From the NCBI RefSeq assembly GCF_000226255.1, contig NZ_AGFG01000005.1, positions 60,848-124,847 of the forward strand: a stretch of DNA of 64,000 nt, read 5' to 3'. Made by a program: the position numbers and the translations under genes. This DNA comes from Desulfovibrio sp. A2 (GTDB lineage Bacteria; Desulfobacterota; Desulfovibrionia; Desulfovibrionales; Desulfovibrionaceae). Positions within the stretch are counted from its first letter, which is position 1. Every line of letters begins with the position of its first letter. The notes below the pieces were generated by a model. That model searched no databases. It worked only from the letters and a program-made list of their open reading frames with translations, and had not been told where the DNA came from. This document shows, in pieces, positions 10,624-20,068 of this stretch.

Positions 10624-12438
10624 ATGCAACGACTTCTCAAGCAATACCGCAATGACGTGCGCGACGTTCTGGCCGAGGCCGACGTGCACCTGCTGGAACT
10701 GGAAGTGGCAGGCGAACGTGCCGACCCGGAATTGCTGGGCCGCCTGTCGCGCCTGGTGCACGGAGTGCGTGGCGCGGCCGGGCTGCTGGGATTGGAGGGC
10801 GCGGGCCGGGTTGCGCGCGTGCTGGAGGCGGCATTCGAGATTGCGCGCGACGGTTCGCTGCGCCTGACGCCCGAGGCGGTTTCCGCGCTGGGCGGCTGCA
10901 TGCGCGCCTTGGCCGGGCTTTCCGGCGTGGGCGAGGCGGACGGGCAGGGTGATTCCGCCGACCTTGGAGGCCTTGGCGGCGGGAGCGTCATGCTCGACGT
11001 GGCCGGAATCGCCGGTTTCGAGGCCGGGTCCGACGAGTCATCGGCCGTGTGTGCTTCCTCCGGGGGCGGAGAGGCGGACACCCGGGCCGACAAGGCCATT
11101 GCGCGCCTGTTGCCCCTGATGGACGACACCGCGCCCGGCGACCTTCGGGCAGCCGCGCGCGAATTGCTGCACGTCTGCGACCCCGACGGCAACTGCCTGT
11201 TCGAGCTGCACGGCATAGACGTGTTGCGGGCGCTGCGTGACGGGCTGTACTTGTACGTGGTGGAATTTGGCGGTACGGACGACTTGCTGCGCAAGGATTT
11301 GAGCCCGTTGGGATTGCTGGCGTTCTTGCGCAAGAGCGGGCTTGTGCTCGACGCGCGCTTCGTGCCCGGCCTGGGCGGCGAGGGGCCGGGCGTGCCCGGC
11401 TTCGGCCTGCACGTGCTGTACGCCTCGATCCTTGAGCCGGATCTGGTGAATACGGTATTTCAGGTGACCTCGGACCGGGTGCACCCCATAGACGTGGAGG
11501 GGCTGCGGCGCGGCGAGCCGGGCTGGCGGCGCGCGCCTGCGCGGCCCGCCCCGGTGGCGGAGCTGGTCGCACCCATGTCGCCCGACGCCGACAGCATCGA
11601 CGCCCTGGTGCGCCAGTACGACATGGCCATGCGGAAAATGCGGGAGGATACCATGAGCAACGGTTCCGACGACGAAGGCAAGTTTTCCGGCACGGTGGTG
11701 GACCCCGATGCCGAAGAGCGCCGACTGGCGGAGCTGGAGGCGGAACTTGCCGCGGGCATGGACGCTCTGGCCCTTGATGACCTGGGTGATGCCGCCGACG
11801 GTGCGGCAGGTGATGCCGGTGCAGCCCCGGATGGCCCGCTGGCCGCGCTGATCGGCGACATGATGCCCGCTGCGGAGGCGGCAGCCGGCGCGCACGACGG
11901 GCTTGCGGCCCCCGATGCTGACCCCGGCGCTGACGCTGCCGCGGACCCCGATGCCGACCTGTTCGCGGACAGCGGCGACGCGCCCGATCTTTCGTACCTC
12001 GACGCCGTGCTGGCCGAGCGGCCCGGCGAGGGGGTGGCGCTGGACCTTACCGGGGCGGCTGCCTCGCGCACCGTGGCCGGTTTCACCGTGCGCGCGGCCG
12101 ACGCGGAATCTTCGCCCCAGGGTGGGACAAGTGGCGTGCTGGTGCTGTCCGGCGAGGTGACCATCGAACGCGGGGCCGATCTGCGCGAGGCGCTGCTGGA
12201 CGTGCTGGACAATTTCGCCTCGGTGCGCATCGACATGGCGGGCGTTACGGCGGCGGACCTGACCATGGTGCAATTGCTGCAATCGGCCGCTGTCACCGCG
12301 CGTGCGCGCGGGGTTGACCTTGCGGCCAGCGGCCCCGTGCCCGAGGCGGTGGCCGAGGCGGCCCGGCGCACAGGGCTGGATGCTGCGGGCGTACGCCGCG
12401 TGGGGCTGGAAAAGTTGTTGCTGGCCGAGTGCCTGTAG
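10624..12438 (+). CDS. Hpt / CheA-like / STAS multidomain signalling protein
   Basis: A 604-residue soluble protein. Residues 1-105 look like a histidine phosphotransfer domain with H46 in SRLVHGVRGAAGLLG. Residues 155-290 resemble a CheA-associated regulatory segment (YLYVVEFGGTDDLLRKDLSP). An acidic, alanine-rich linker covers about 340-460, and the C-terminal 100 residues look like a STAS domain (ADLREALLDVLDNFASVRID). No kinase, CheW-like or receiver domain is visible, so it may relay phosphate or scaffold a chemotaxis-type pathway. The ATG at 10624 follows ACAAGGCC. The assignment rests on recognised motifs, not a profile search, and the middle region is uncertain. Confidence 0.7.
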   Translation: MQRLLKQYRNDVRDVLAEADVHLLELEVAGERADPELLGRLSRLVHGVRGAAGLLGLEGAGRVARVLEAAFEIARDGSLRLTPEAVSALGGCMRALAGLSGVGEADGQGDSADLGGLGGGSVMLDVAGIAGFEAGSDESSAVCASSGGGEADTRADKAIARLLPLMDDTAPGDLRAAARELLHVCDPDGNCLFELHGIDVLRALRDGLYLYVVEFGGTDDLLRKDLSPLGLLAFLRKSGLVLDARFVPGLGGEGPGVPGFGLHVLYASILEPDLVNTVFQVTSDRVHPIDVEGLRRGEPGWRRAPARPAPVAELVAPMSPDADSIDALVRQYDMAMRKMREDTMSNGSDDEGKFSGTVVDPDAEERRLAELEAELAAGMDALALDDLGDAADGAAGDAGAAPDGPLAALIGDMMPAAEAAAGAHDGLAAPDADPGADAAADPDADLFADSGDAPDLSYLDAVLAERPGEGVALDLTGAAASRTVAGFTVRAADAESSPQGGTSGVLVLSGEVTIERGADLREALLDVLDNFASVRIDMAGVTAADLTMVQLLQSAAVTARARGVDLAASGPVPEAVAEAARRTGLDAAGVRRVGLEKLLLAECL

Positions 12439-12466
12439 CCGACCGTCGATTACCCTGCATCACGCG

Positions 12467-12502
12467 AAACGGCGCGTTCCCCTTCGGGGGACGCGCCGTT
12501 TT
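12467..12502 (+). terminator. Intrinsic terminator after the Hpt/STAS gene
   Basis: AAACGGCGCGTTCCCC (12467-12482) pairs with the segment 12487-12501 around a TTCG loop with one bulged base, and is followed by TTTTCGTT. It starts 28 bases after the stop. Confidence 0.8.
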
Positions 12503-12569
12503 CGTTGCGCTGGCCTGTACCGGCTGCCGTCTTGGTGGGGCGGGCACTGTGCCCGAGGGCGCATTGGCG

Positions 12570-12842
12570 TCACGCCGCGCAGGCAGCCACGGGACCGTCG
12601 CAGTAGTAGTTGATGAACTGGCCGATCTGCACGCCAAGATGCACGCACTCGATGCCGTCCAAGCACTTGGCGGCGTCAACGGCGTTGATGTGCGTCCACA
12701 GTTCGTTGCCGTCCTTGCGCAGGCGGACGATCCAGGCGTCCTTGCCGTCGTCGAAGGCGATGCGCAGGGAAATGCCATGCCTGTCCAGGGCGGGGTGTAT
12801 CTCGCGAATCTTGTCCGCGAGGATGGTGGCGGTGACGTTCAT
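12570..12842 (-). CDS. Conserved-looking hypothetical protein, 90 aa
   Basis: A 90-residue soluble protein, MNVTATILADKIREIHPALD onward, with a C-terminal region containing three cysteines (AKCLDGIECVHLG and YYCDGPVAACAA). I do not recognise the family. A GGGAGGA ribosome site sits 4 bases before the ATG, and a short hairpin (GGCGGG/CCCGCC, 12854-12869) lies directly upstream of that site. A possible promoter is listed separately. It is convergent with the Hpt/STAS gene. The good translation signal supports a real gene. Confidence 0.7.
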   Translation of the reverse strand: MNVTATILADKIREIHPALDRHGISLRIAFDDGKDAWIVRLRKDGNELWTHINAVDAAKCLDGIECVHLGVQIGQFINYYCDGPVAACAA

Positions 12843-12876
12843 GGGGTCCTCCCGGCGGGTGTGCCCGCCTATGGGA

Positions 12877-12904
12877 AAGATAGTGTCGCTTCACGTGATG
12901 GCAA
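12877..12904 (-). promoter_or_regulatory. Candidate sigma-70 promoter for the 90-aa gene
   Basis: On the minus strand TTGCCA (12899-12904) and TATCTT (12877-12882) are 16 bases apart, about 35 bases upstream of the start codon. Confidence 0.35.
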
Positions 12905-12987
12905 CCGTGTCCCGCTCCGATCATCAGGATGAAAAGGGGGACAGGTGGGAACGAAAATTCCGATAAGTGAATGTTCAAATCGAAAAT

Positions 12988-13023
12988 GCAAAAGGAAAGG
13001 GCCGCCCCTGCTGGAGGCAGCCC
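12988..13023 (-). terminator. Intrinsic terminator after the radical SAM gene
   Basis: On the minus strand GGGCTGCC (13016-13023) pairs with GGCGGCCC (12999-13006), including one G-U pair, followed by TTTCCTTTTG. It lies 27 bases after the stop codon. Confidence 0.6.
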
Positions 13024-13049
13024 CGTGAATTTCCCGAAAGTACGATGAA

Positions 13050-15695
13050 CTAGGCGCGGGCCACTCCGTCAAAGCGCTGGGATATCTTGATCAGGTGCAC
13101 CTCGTGGATTTCCGCCTGGGGGGTCACGGCGCGGGCCAGCGAGAGGGGCGACAGGTACAGCTCGGTCCAGTCCATGTCCAGCAGCACGCTGCCGTCGTCG
13201 CGCACCTCCACCGATCGGAACAGGGGGCGGATGTCGGTGGTGCGTTCGCCTTTCTTGGTTTCCCGCGTCCATTCCAGCGCCGGGGCTGCCGCGAAGTCTC
13301 GCCAGGCTTGCAGGAACGCGGCGCGACGTCCGTCATCCACGCCGTAGCGCAGCTCGAAGGTTTCTCCGGCGGGCTGCGGCGCGGTGTTGCGGCCCACGGG
13401 CAATTCCTCCACATAGGTCACCCGCATGCCGCGCGGCAGGCGGCCGTCCAGGGCCCGGCGCACCTCGTCGGCGGTGCGGTATTCGCGCAGGTACACGGCC
13501 AGCCATTCCGCCCGGCTGGCCACGCCCACGGGCAGGGCGCGCCCGAACGAGAGCAGCGGCAGCGGGTGAAACCCGCGCGAGAACGCGGGCGGCAGCCCGG
13601 CCCGGCGCAGGGCGCGCTCGAACAGCGATTGCAGTTCAAGCTGGCTGAGGAACACCGCCATGTCCTCCTTGGTGTACCAGATGCGGTAATGGCCAGCCTT
13701 CAGCGCCAGTTCGTCGGAAATCTGCGGCGGCTTGTCCGTCTTTTCCGGCATGCGCACCCGGCCGTGCTCGTCCAGGGTGGGCTGGTGGGCCTGCTGGTCG
13801 CGCTGGGGCAGGTTGGTGCGATTGGCGTAGGCGGTGACGCCGGGCAGTTTGTCCAGGCGGGATGGGGATGATTTGGTGTCGCACACCCCGCACAGGTGGC
13901 AGGCCCCGTAGCGGCAGTCGCCCGTCAGCTTCATGTCCAGCGCGCGGTGGCGTTCGCGCAGCAGGAATTCGCGGCTGGCCCCGGCATCCAGGTGGTCCCA
14001 GGGCAGCGGTTCGTCCTCGCCGCGTTCGCGGGTGTAGTCCGAGGGGCTAAGCCCGTGTTCGGCCATGGCGTCCAGCCACGGGGCAAGATCGAATCCTTCG
14101 ATCCAACTGCTGAAGATGGCCCCCTTGCGGTAGGCGCTTTCCACCACGTCGGCCAGCCGCCTGTCCCCGCGCGAAAAGATGCCCTCAAGCGCGCTCATGG
14201 AGGCTTCGTGCCAGCGCATCTTCAGGCATTTCTCGCCCTTGAAGCGGGACAGCAGGTAGCCGATGCGCTCGCGGATTTCTTCAAGCGACAGTTGACGTTC
14301 CCACTGGAACGGGGTGTGCGGCTTGGGCACGAAGGGCGAGATGGCCGCCGTCACCTGCAAGCGGCGGATGCCCGGCCCGGCGGCGTCGCGCACCTTGCGG
14401 CACAGGTCCACGATGGCGTCCAGATCCTCGCGCGTTTCGGTGGGCAGGCCGATCATGAAATACAGCTTCACCTGCTGCCAGCCGTGCTCGAACAGCTTCT
14501 GCACGTGCAGCAGCAGCCCTTCCTCGGTGACGCCCTTGTTGATCACGTCGCGCAGGCGCTGGCTGCCCGCCTCTGGGGCCAGCGTTGCCCCGGTGCGGCG
14601 GATGCCCGCCATGCGACGCATGATCTCGTCGTCGATGGAGCCCACTCGCAGCGAGGGCAGCGAAACGGCCACCTGTTCCTGCGCGCAGCGGTCCACCGTG
14701 GCCAGGAACAACTGCTTGAGGGCAGAGAAATCGCCGGTGCTCAAGGACAGGAAGGACACGTCGTCATAGCCGGTCTGGCCCAGGCATTCTTCAAGCAGTG
14801 CATGAAGAGTCTCGGTGGAACGCTCGCGGGCCGGGCGGTAGATGATGCCCGCCTGGCAGAACCGGCAGCCGCGCGTGCAGCCCCGGCCGATCTCCAGCGC
14901 CAGCCGGTTGTGCACCGCGCCGAAGGGCACGGCCTGGCTGGCCGGGTAGCGGGCGGTGTCCATGTCGGCCACCACGCGTCGGGCCACGCGGGTGTAGCCG
15001 GTGGCTTCAGGCAGCAGGGGGCGCGGCGGGACGCCCGGCACGTTGCGGGCGGTATCCGGCGGCACGGAACCTTCGAAGAACTCCGGCACGTACACGCCGG
15101 GAATGCGCCGGGCGTCGTCCAGGAAGCGGGAGCGCGAATGTCCGGCGGCGCGGGCGGCGGCCAGCAGGTTCGCCAGTTCCACCATCACCTCTTCGCCTTC
15201 GCCCAGCACCATCAGGTCCATGAACGGGGCCAGCGGCTCGGCGGCCAGCGTGCAGCCGCCGCCAGCCATGACCACCGGCCATGCGAAGAGCGAATCGGCA
15301 CTGGCGCGCTCCGCAGCGCGCAGGGGGATGCCCGCAAGGTCCAGCATGTACAGCACGTTGGAAAAGCACAGCTCGTGCGTGATGCTGAACCCCACGAGGT
15401 GCGTGGCCGCGAGCGGCGTGTCCGATTCTAGCGTGGCCAGCGGCACGCCGCGCTCGCGCAGCACTGCGCCCGCGTCACGGCAGGGGGTGAACACGCGCTC
15501 GGCCCACACGTCGGGCCGCTCGTTCAGGATGGCGTACAGGATCTTCTGCCCAAGGTAGGACATGCCCACCTCGTACATGTCGGGAAAGGCCAGCGCCACG
15601 CGCAGGGTGGCGGCGTCGGGCGTCTTGTGGACGGTGCCTTCCTCGATGCCGATGTAACGGCTGGGCTTGGGCAGCAGGGGCAGAAGTTCGCGCAT
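13050..15695 (-). CDS. Radical SAM protein fused to a DUF2344 domain (TIGR03960/TIGR03936-like)
   Basis: An 881-residue protein. Residues 30-210 look like a B12-binding-type N-terminal domain without obvious cobalamin ligands. The radical SAM core has its [4Fe-4S] motif CTRGCRFC at C273, C277 and C280, and there are more cysteines near 610-620 (CRYGACHLCGVC). The last 230 residues (from GHYRIWYTKEDMAVFLSQLE) match the DUF2344 family, which in many bacteria is a separate neighbouring gene, so this is a fusion. The reaction is unknown. CAGGAACC precedes the ATG. It is not clearly in an operon with its neighbours. Confidence 0.85.
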   Translation of the reverse strand: MRELLPLLPKPSRYIGIEEGTVHKTPDAATLRVALAFPDMYEVGMSYLGQKILYAILNERPDVWAERVFTPCRDAGAVLRERGVPLATLESDTPLAATHLVGFSITHELCFSNVLYMLDLAGIPLRAAERASADSLFAWPVVMAGGGCTLAAEPLAPFMDLMVLGEGEEVMVELANLLAAARAAGHSRSRFLDDARRIPGVYVPEFFEGSVPPDTARNVPGVPPRPLLPEATGYTRVARRVVADMDTARYPASQAVPFGAVHNRLALEIGRGCTRGCRFCQAGIIYRPARERSTETLHALLEECLGQTGYDDVSFLSLSTGDFSALKQLFLATVDRCAQEQVAVSLPSLRVGSIDDEIMRRMAGIRRTGATLAPEAGSQRLRDVINKGVTEEGLLLHVQKLFEHGWQQVKLYFMIGLPTETREDLDAIVDLCRKVRDAAGPGIRRLQVTAAISPFVPKPHTPFQWERQLSLEEIRERIGYLLSRFKGEKCLKMRWHEASMSALEGIFSRGDRRLADVVESAYRKGAIFSSWIEGFDLAPWLDAMAEHGLSPSDYTRERGEDEPLPWDHLDAGASREFLLRERHRALDMKLTGDCRYGACHLCGVCDTKSSPSRLDKLPGVTAYANRTNLPQRDQQAHQPTLDEHGRVRMPEKTDKPPQISDELALKAGHYRIWYTKEDMAVFLSQLELQSLFERALRRAGLPPAFSRGFHPLPLLSFGRALPVGVASRAEWLAVYLREYRTADEVRRALDGRLPRGMRVTYVEELPVGRNTAPQPAGETFELRYGVDDGRRAAFLQAWRDFAAAPALEWTRETKKGERTTDIRPLFRSVEVRDDGSVLLDMDWTELYLSPLSLARAVTPQAEIHEVHLIKISQRFDGVARA

Positions 15696-15911
15696 GGTTC
15701 CTGGGGGGATGAAGGGTGAACGCGTGCCGGATGGGGCAGGCCGTCAGGCGGCGCGCCGCCACGGTGGCGTCGTGTGTCGGCCCTCCGTTGCGGGGCCGAC
15801 ATGAAAAGGGGGGCGGCTGCGCCACCCCCCGGAATATGCCGCGCCCGGCCATTGCCGCTCGCCGTGCCGTGGGGCAGCGGCGTGCCTCGGCGGCCGTGGC
15901 GCTGTTGACGC

Positions 15912-16280
15912 CTACTTCTTCAGCAGGTCGGAAATGCCGGAAATCTTGCCGCCCGCCGGGCCCTTGGCCAGGTTCAGGTTGCCCAGCCCGCCGCCCAGCC
16001 CGCCGGTGGACAGGGTGAGGTTGGACGTGGCTTCGAGGTACTTGGTCTTCAGTTCCTCGGGGCAGGTCTTGTATTCGTAGATGACGTGCACGCGGCTGAT
16101 GACGCCGTCGAAGCCCTGCTCGAAGGGATAGCCGTAGGGCAGCAGCATCATCTGCACCCCCTGCTGGGTGGGCACGGTCTGCAGGGCGGCAACGTCCTTG
16201 AGCGAGTCGGTGGCTTCGTCGAACTTGCCGAGCACCAGCTCGCCGTTCACGAGCTTCACCAGTCTGATATCGTAGGCCAT
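15912..16280 (-). CDS. Hypothetical protein, 122 aa (possibly Sm-like fold)
   Basis: A 122-residue protein beginning MAYDIRLVKLVNGELVLGKF, with a glycine-rich segment LSTGGLGGGLGNLNL before a lysine-rich end. The opening pattern of a short strand, NGELVLGK and later MMLLPYGYPFEQG recalls Sm-like small beta-barrel proteins, but this is only a resemblance. AAGGAGACACCC precedes the ATG at 16278-16280, whereas the longer open frame upstream runs through non-coding sequence. No neighbour suggests a function. Confidence 0.7.
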   Translation of the reverse strand: MAYDIRLVKLVNGELVLGKFDEATDSLKDVAALQTVPTQQGVQMMLLPYGYPFEQGFDGVISRVHVIYEYKTCPEELKTKYLEATSNLTLSTGGLGGGLGNLNLAKGPAGGKISGISDLLKK

Positions 16281-16399
16281 CGGGGGTGTCTCCTTGGTGG
16301 TTGGTTCCCGGCATAGGTAGGGGCTGGGGCTGTTGCTGTCAAGCAACGGAGCCCCGCCGCGCCGTGGGCGGTGCGCCTGTCCGGGGTGGCGGCGATCCT

Positions 16400-17596
16400 T
16401 CAGCGGCGCGGCTCGGGCGGCAGCAGGCGCAGGGGGATGATGGTTGCCAGCGCCAGCACGCCCAGCAGGGCGAACCCGGCGCTGAAGGACCAGGCCTGCC
16501 CGATGGCCCCCAGCAGGGCCGGGGCCGCGCCCGTGCCCACCAGCGACGAGGCGGGCGTGGCGATGGACAGCACCGTGGGCAGGCGCGCGGCCGGGTAGCA
16601 GCGGGCCAGTTCCTTGAAAATGGCGGGAAAGATGAACGCGGTCATGCCGCCCTGCACGGTCATGCCCGCCGTGACCGCGACTGCGGATGGAACCGCCATG
16701 GCCAGCAGGGCGATGCCTGTCAGCGCGAGGCACGCGGCGATGGTGCGCCGCGCGCCCATCCGGTCGGCCACCCAGCCCCCGGCCAGCGCGGCAAAGGGGG
16801 TGACCAGGCGCGAGGCCGCCAGAAGCCCGTTGGCCGTACCCGGCGCAAGGCCCAGACTCTCCACCAGGTGCAGCGGCAGCACGCTGTAGGTGGCGTACTC
16901 ACCGGCTACGCCAAGACCCAGCAGCCACGCGAAAAGCCAGGTCAGCGGCGAGCGCAGCGCCCCGGTGAACCCGCGCAGCGAGGGCGGTTCCGCCAGGGCG
17001 CGGCCGCCCCGCCCAACGCAGGCGAACGTGATGCCCGCCAGCATGCCCAGCGCGCCCATGCCCGCCAGCACCCCGCGCCAGTCGGTGAAGCGCAGGCCCG
17101 CCTCCGCCAGCAGCGGCACGGCCACGAAGCTGAGGTTGGGCCCCAGTTCGTGGATGGACACGGCCTTGCCCCAGTCGCGCTGGCGGGCAAGGGTGCCAAG
17201 GGTGGCCATGCCCGCCGGAAAGTACAGACCGGCCGCAAGGCCCATGAGCACGAACATGTACCGCGCGGCGGCGTGGTCGTGCACGGCGGACATGCCCATG
17301 AGCACCGCGCCCGTGGCCATGCACGAAAAGGCCGCCATGCGCCGGGGCGCTACCCGGCTGAGCAGGAATCCGCTGGCCGCGAGGCTGACGGTGAAGCCGC
17401 AGGCCATCAGGAACAGCAGGCGGGTGGCCTGGGCGTGATCGAGGCCCAGGTCCGTCTCGATGGACAGCAGCAGGGGGGCCAGCACGGCGCGCGAGCCGTA
17501 GTTGACGAAGAACAGCAGCGCCACCAGCCCCACCCACGGCAGGGCGGCGGAAAAGGCGGGAGCGGTGTCGGTTGTTGCGTGGGTGTCGGCGGTCAT
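16400..17596 (-). CDS. Major facilitator superfamily transporter
   Basis: A 398-residue membrane carrier with about twelve hydrophobic segments. The loop between helices 2 and 3 has SRVAPRRMAAFS, and the equivalent in the second half is ADRMGARRTIAAC, both typical of MFS antiporters. The substrate cannot be told. I place the start at 17594-17596 (MTADTHATTDTAPAFSAALP); an in-frame start 26 codons upstream adds a poorly structured proline-rich leader, and neither has a strong ribosome site. Its neighbours are an unknown 122-residue protein and a BioD/DRTGG protein. Confidence 0.85.
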   Translation of the reverse strand: MTADTHATTDTAPAFSAALPWVGLVALLFFVNYGSRAVLAPLLLSIETDLGLDHAQATRLLFLMACGFTVSLAASGFLLSRVAPRRMAAFSCMATGAVLMGMSAVHDHAAARYMFVLMGLAAGLYFPAGMATLGTLARQRDWGKAVSIHELGPNLSFVAVPLLAEAGLRFTDWRGVLAGMGALGMLAGITFACVGRGGRALAEPPSLRGFTGALRSPLTWLFAWLLGLGVAGEYATYSVLPLHLVESLGLAPGTANGLLAASRLVTPFAALAGGWVADRMGARRTIAACLALTGIALLAMAVPSAVAVTAGMTVQGGMTAFIFPAIFKELARCYPAARLPTVLSIATPASSLVGTGAAPALLGAIGQAWSFSAGFALLGVLALATIIPLRLLPPEPRR

Positions 17597-17671
17597 GAAC
17601 GTGTCCGGTATGGCCGGGGCCGCGAAAGGGGGTGCCGGTGGCGTTCGCCGCCCGGCGTGGCGCGCGCCCGG

Positions 17672-17703
17672 CAAAAAAAGAGGGGGGGCCGGTCGCCCCC
17701 CCC
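17672..17703 (-). terminator. Intrinsic terminator after the BioD/DRTGG gene
   Basis: On the minus strand a GGGGGGGC...GCCCCCCC hairpin (17682-17703) is followed by TCTTTTTTTGCC. It lies about 22 bases after the stop codon. Confidence 0.8.
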
Positions 17704-17725
17704 GTATCGTTCGTCTTGCGGGGCC

Positions 17726-18790
17726 TTACAGGCCCGCCGCTTCCTTGACGTAGGCGAAATCGATGGAGGAGCTGACGAGCTGCGCGCCCTGCCTGATCTT
17801 GATCACGTCGCGCAGCTTGTGGCGCGAGAGGATGACTTCCATCTTCTTGGCCACGGTGTATGTGTCGTCGCGCACCACCACGATGGGAATGTTCAGCACT
17901 TCCGACCGGGTGAGGATGATGTCGTTGGGGTACAGGTTGCCGGTCAGCACCAGGCACGGGCAGTTGCCCTCCAGCGCCACCAGTTGCACGTCGGACCGGT
18001 CGCCCCCCACGATGACGGCGGAATTCTTGTTCTTGCGGAAGTGGGTCATGAAGTTTTCGACCTGCATGGTGCCGATGAGGAAGTTTTCCACCACCTTGTC
18101 GGACTTGTTCTGGGCCGAGATGACCTTGCCGCCCAGCCGTTCGGCCAGGTCGCCCACCTTGATGGCCCCCATCAGCGGGTCCTTGGGGATGACGCCCACC
18201 ACGCGCACGCCGTTGCGTTCCAGGAACGGCTTGATCAGCCCCTCCACCTCGTTCATGAAGTTGGCGGGAATGTCGTTCAGCACCACGCCTGCCAGGTTGT
18301 CGCCCAGGGTATCCTTGAGCACCACCAGGTAGTCGTAGTTCAGTTCCTTGTGCAGGCGGTCGATGATGATGGCCTTCAGCCCCAGCTCCTTGACCACGCG
18401 GATGCCGTCCACGTTGCAGTAACGGCCGGAATACATGCTGCCGGACCCGGCCACCACCATCACGTCGTGGCGGCTGGCAAGCTGGCGGTAGGCATCGACG
18501 ATGCCGGGCATGTAGTCTTCGCACTGGCCGCTGAAGGCGCGCACCTTGAAGTCCTGGGTGACCAGCACCGGGGTGACCAGGTTGGACGGCTCGTCCAGCC
18601 CCAGCACGTCTTGCACGAAAAAGGCGTCCTCGTCGCCCAGCACGCCGCCGCGCTCTTGCGGCATGGCCCCCACGGGCTTCATGTAGCCCACGTTGTAGCC
18701 ATCCTTCTGCAGGCGCAGGCCAAGGCCCATGATCACCATGTTCTTGCCGGAATACCCGGCCGTGGAACCCACGTAGATGCCCGCCGCCAT
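17726..18790 (-). CDS. Phosphotransacetylase-family protein (BioD-like + DRTGG domains)
   Basis: A 354-residue protein. The N-terminal part (residues 1-210) is a dethiobiotin-synthetase-like P-loop domain starting MAAGIYVGSTAGYSGKNMVI, with a modified phosphate loop. The C-terminal part has a DRTGG-type regulatory domain (SAVIVGGDRSDVQLVALEGN). This architecture resembles the N-terminal regulatory half of Pta without the catalytic acetyltransferase domain, so it may sense nucleotide or acetyl status; that role is inference. AGGAGG lies 5 bases upstream of the ATG. Confidence 0.8.
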   Translation of the reverse strand: MAAGIYVGSTAGYSGKNMVIMGLGLRLQKDGYNVGYMKPVGAMPQERGGVLGDEDAFFVQDVLGLDEPSNLVTPVLVTQDFKVRAFSGQCEDYMPGIVDAYRQLASRHDVMVVAGSGSMYSGRYCNVDGIRVVKELGLKAIIIDRLHKELNYDYLVVLKDTLGDNLAGVVLNDIPANFMNEVEGLIKPFLERNGVRVVGVIPKDPLMGAIKVGDLAERLGGKVISAQNKSDKVVENFLIGTMQVENFMTHFRKNKNSAVIVGGDRSDVQLVALEGNCPCLVLTGNLYPNDIILTRSEVLNIPIVVVRDDTYTVAKKMEVILSRHKLRDVIKIRQGAQLVSSSIDFAYVKEAAGL

Positions 18791-19275
18791 AGGAGCCTCC
18801 TGTTGCTGAATCCGCGCGCATGCCCGCTGCCCATCCGTTCCCCGGCTGCCAGCCTGACTGTCCGGCTGGCTGGCTGGCGGTGAGTGTGCCCGGCTGTTTC
18901 CGCCATGCGGTCCGGGGCTGGTGCGACACGCCATGTGCTTGGTTGATTCTGCCCCGAATAACAGCTGAAAATCAAGGGACAACTGCGATTTCGCGGCTGT
19001 TCGCTCACTCAGGGCCGCGCACGGATTCCGTAAAGGTCGCGCCAGAGTCCATTCTGGTCAATGTTGCCGGGCGTTCATCGGCGTGCCTGGCGGATGGGCG
19101 GTGGAAACGGCGGACGCGGGCGCACCATGCGCGCCGGAAATTTGACAAGTGGGGGACTGCGCGGCGCGGGCGGCCTTGCACAATGGGGGCGGTGCCGGTA
19201 TCGTTCCCGGCCATGACCGGAACGCCGGGCGGCAAAAGCTGCCGGGCGGCACCCTTAAGGAGCGACCACCATCCC
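18791..19275. other. Divergent intergenic region upstream of rnc
   Basis: A 485-base gap between the minus-strand BioD/DRTGG gene and rnc. I see no gene. For the minus-strand gene, TTGATT (18970-18975) and CAGAAT (18946-18951) are 18 bases apart. For rnc, a weaker TTGCAC (19176-19181) and TATCGT (19199-19204) pair has 17-base spacing. Neither is compelling. Confidence 0.35.
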
Positions 19276-19968
19276 ATGTTCGAGAATCTGCAAACCGCCA
19301 TCCATTATGCCTTCACCGACGCCGGGTTGCTGACCACGGCCATGACCCACAGTTCGTGGGCCAACGAGCAGCAGGACCACGTGGAGCACAACGAACGCCT
19401 GGAATTCCTGGGCGACGCCGTGCTTGAACTGTGCGTGTCGGAAGAACTGTTCGCCCGCTTTCCCGCCGCCCGCGAGGGCGACCTGACCCGCATGCGGGCG
19501 CGGCTTGTCAGCAAGCCGGCGCTGGCCGAACTTGCGCGCGAACTGAAGCTGGAGCAGTTTCTGCGGCTGGGCAGGGGGGAAGAAAGCCAAGGGGGGCGCG
19601 AACGCAGCTCGCTGCTGTCGGACGCGCTGGAGGCCATGCTGGGCGCGGTGTTTCTGGATGGGGGATACGAGCGGGCGAGGGCCGTGGTGCGGCACATTCT
19701 GTCCAGCCGCTGGCCCTGCGCCGCCGATGGCAAACGCAGCAAGGACTACAAGAGCCGCCTGCAGGAACTGACGCAGAGCCTGTTCCGCGAGCGTCCGGTG
19801 TACGTCCTGATGGGCAGCAGCGGCCCGGAGCACGAGAAGCGCTTCGAGGTACGGCTGACGCTGCCGGACGCCACCGTGTTCACGGCCATCGGTCCCAGCG
19901 TCAAAAGGGCCGAGCAACTGGCGGCCGGACTTGCGCTGAAGGATCTGGAATCACGCAGCGAGGGCTGA
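19276..19968 (+). CDS. rnc: Ribonuclease III
   Basis: A 230-residue double-strand-specific endoribonuclease for rRNA and mRNA processing. The catalytic signature [15 protein letters not shown] is at residues 38-52, with the second acidic cluster in [18 protein letters not shown]. The C-terminal double-stranded RNA-binding domain starts near residue 157 ([20 protein letters not shown]). The length is normal. TTAAGGAGCGACC precedes the ATG, spaced slightly long at 14 bases. It stands alone on the plus strand, facing the flagellin gene. Confidence 0.96.
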   Translation: MFENLQTAIHYAFTDAGLLTTAMTHSSWANEQQDHVEHNERLEFLGDAVLELCVSEELFARFPAAREGDLTRMRARLVSKPALAELARELKLEQFLRLGRGEESQGGRERSSLLSDALEAMLGAVFLDGGYERARAVVRHILSSRWPCAADGKRSKDYKSRLQELTQSLFRERPVYVLMGSSGPEHEKRFEVRLTLPDATVFTAIGPSVKRAEQLAAGLALKDLESRSEG

Positions 19969-19981
19969 GATGGAGACAATG

Positions 19982-20010
19982 ACCGGGGAGGCCGTTCCCC
20001 CCCGGTCCTG
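19982..20010 (+). terminator. Candidate terminator after rnc
   Basis: ACCGGGG (19982-19988) can pair with CCCCGGT about 10 bases on, followed by CCTGTTGTCTTT. The uridine tract is poor. Confidence 0.4.
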
Positions 20011-20068
20011 TTGTCTTTGGTCAACCTTCGCCAGCTGATGCGCGGCATTACGCCGTGGGCGCGGTCTG

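Noticed and set aside
17594..17674. Longer N-terminus for the MFS carrier
   Set aside because: The extra 26 residues are proline- and arginine-rich and precede a natural start before helix 1.
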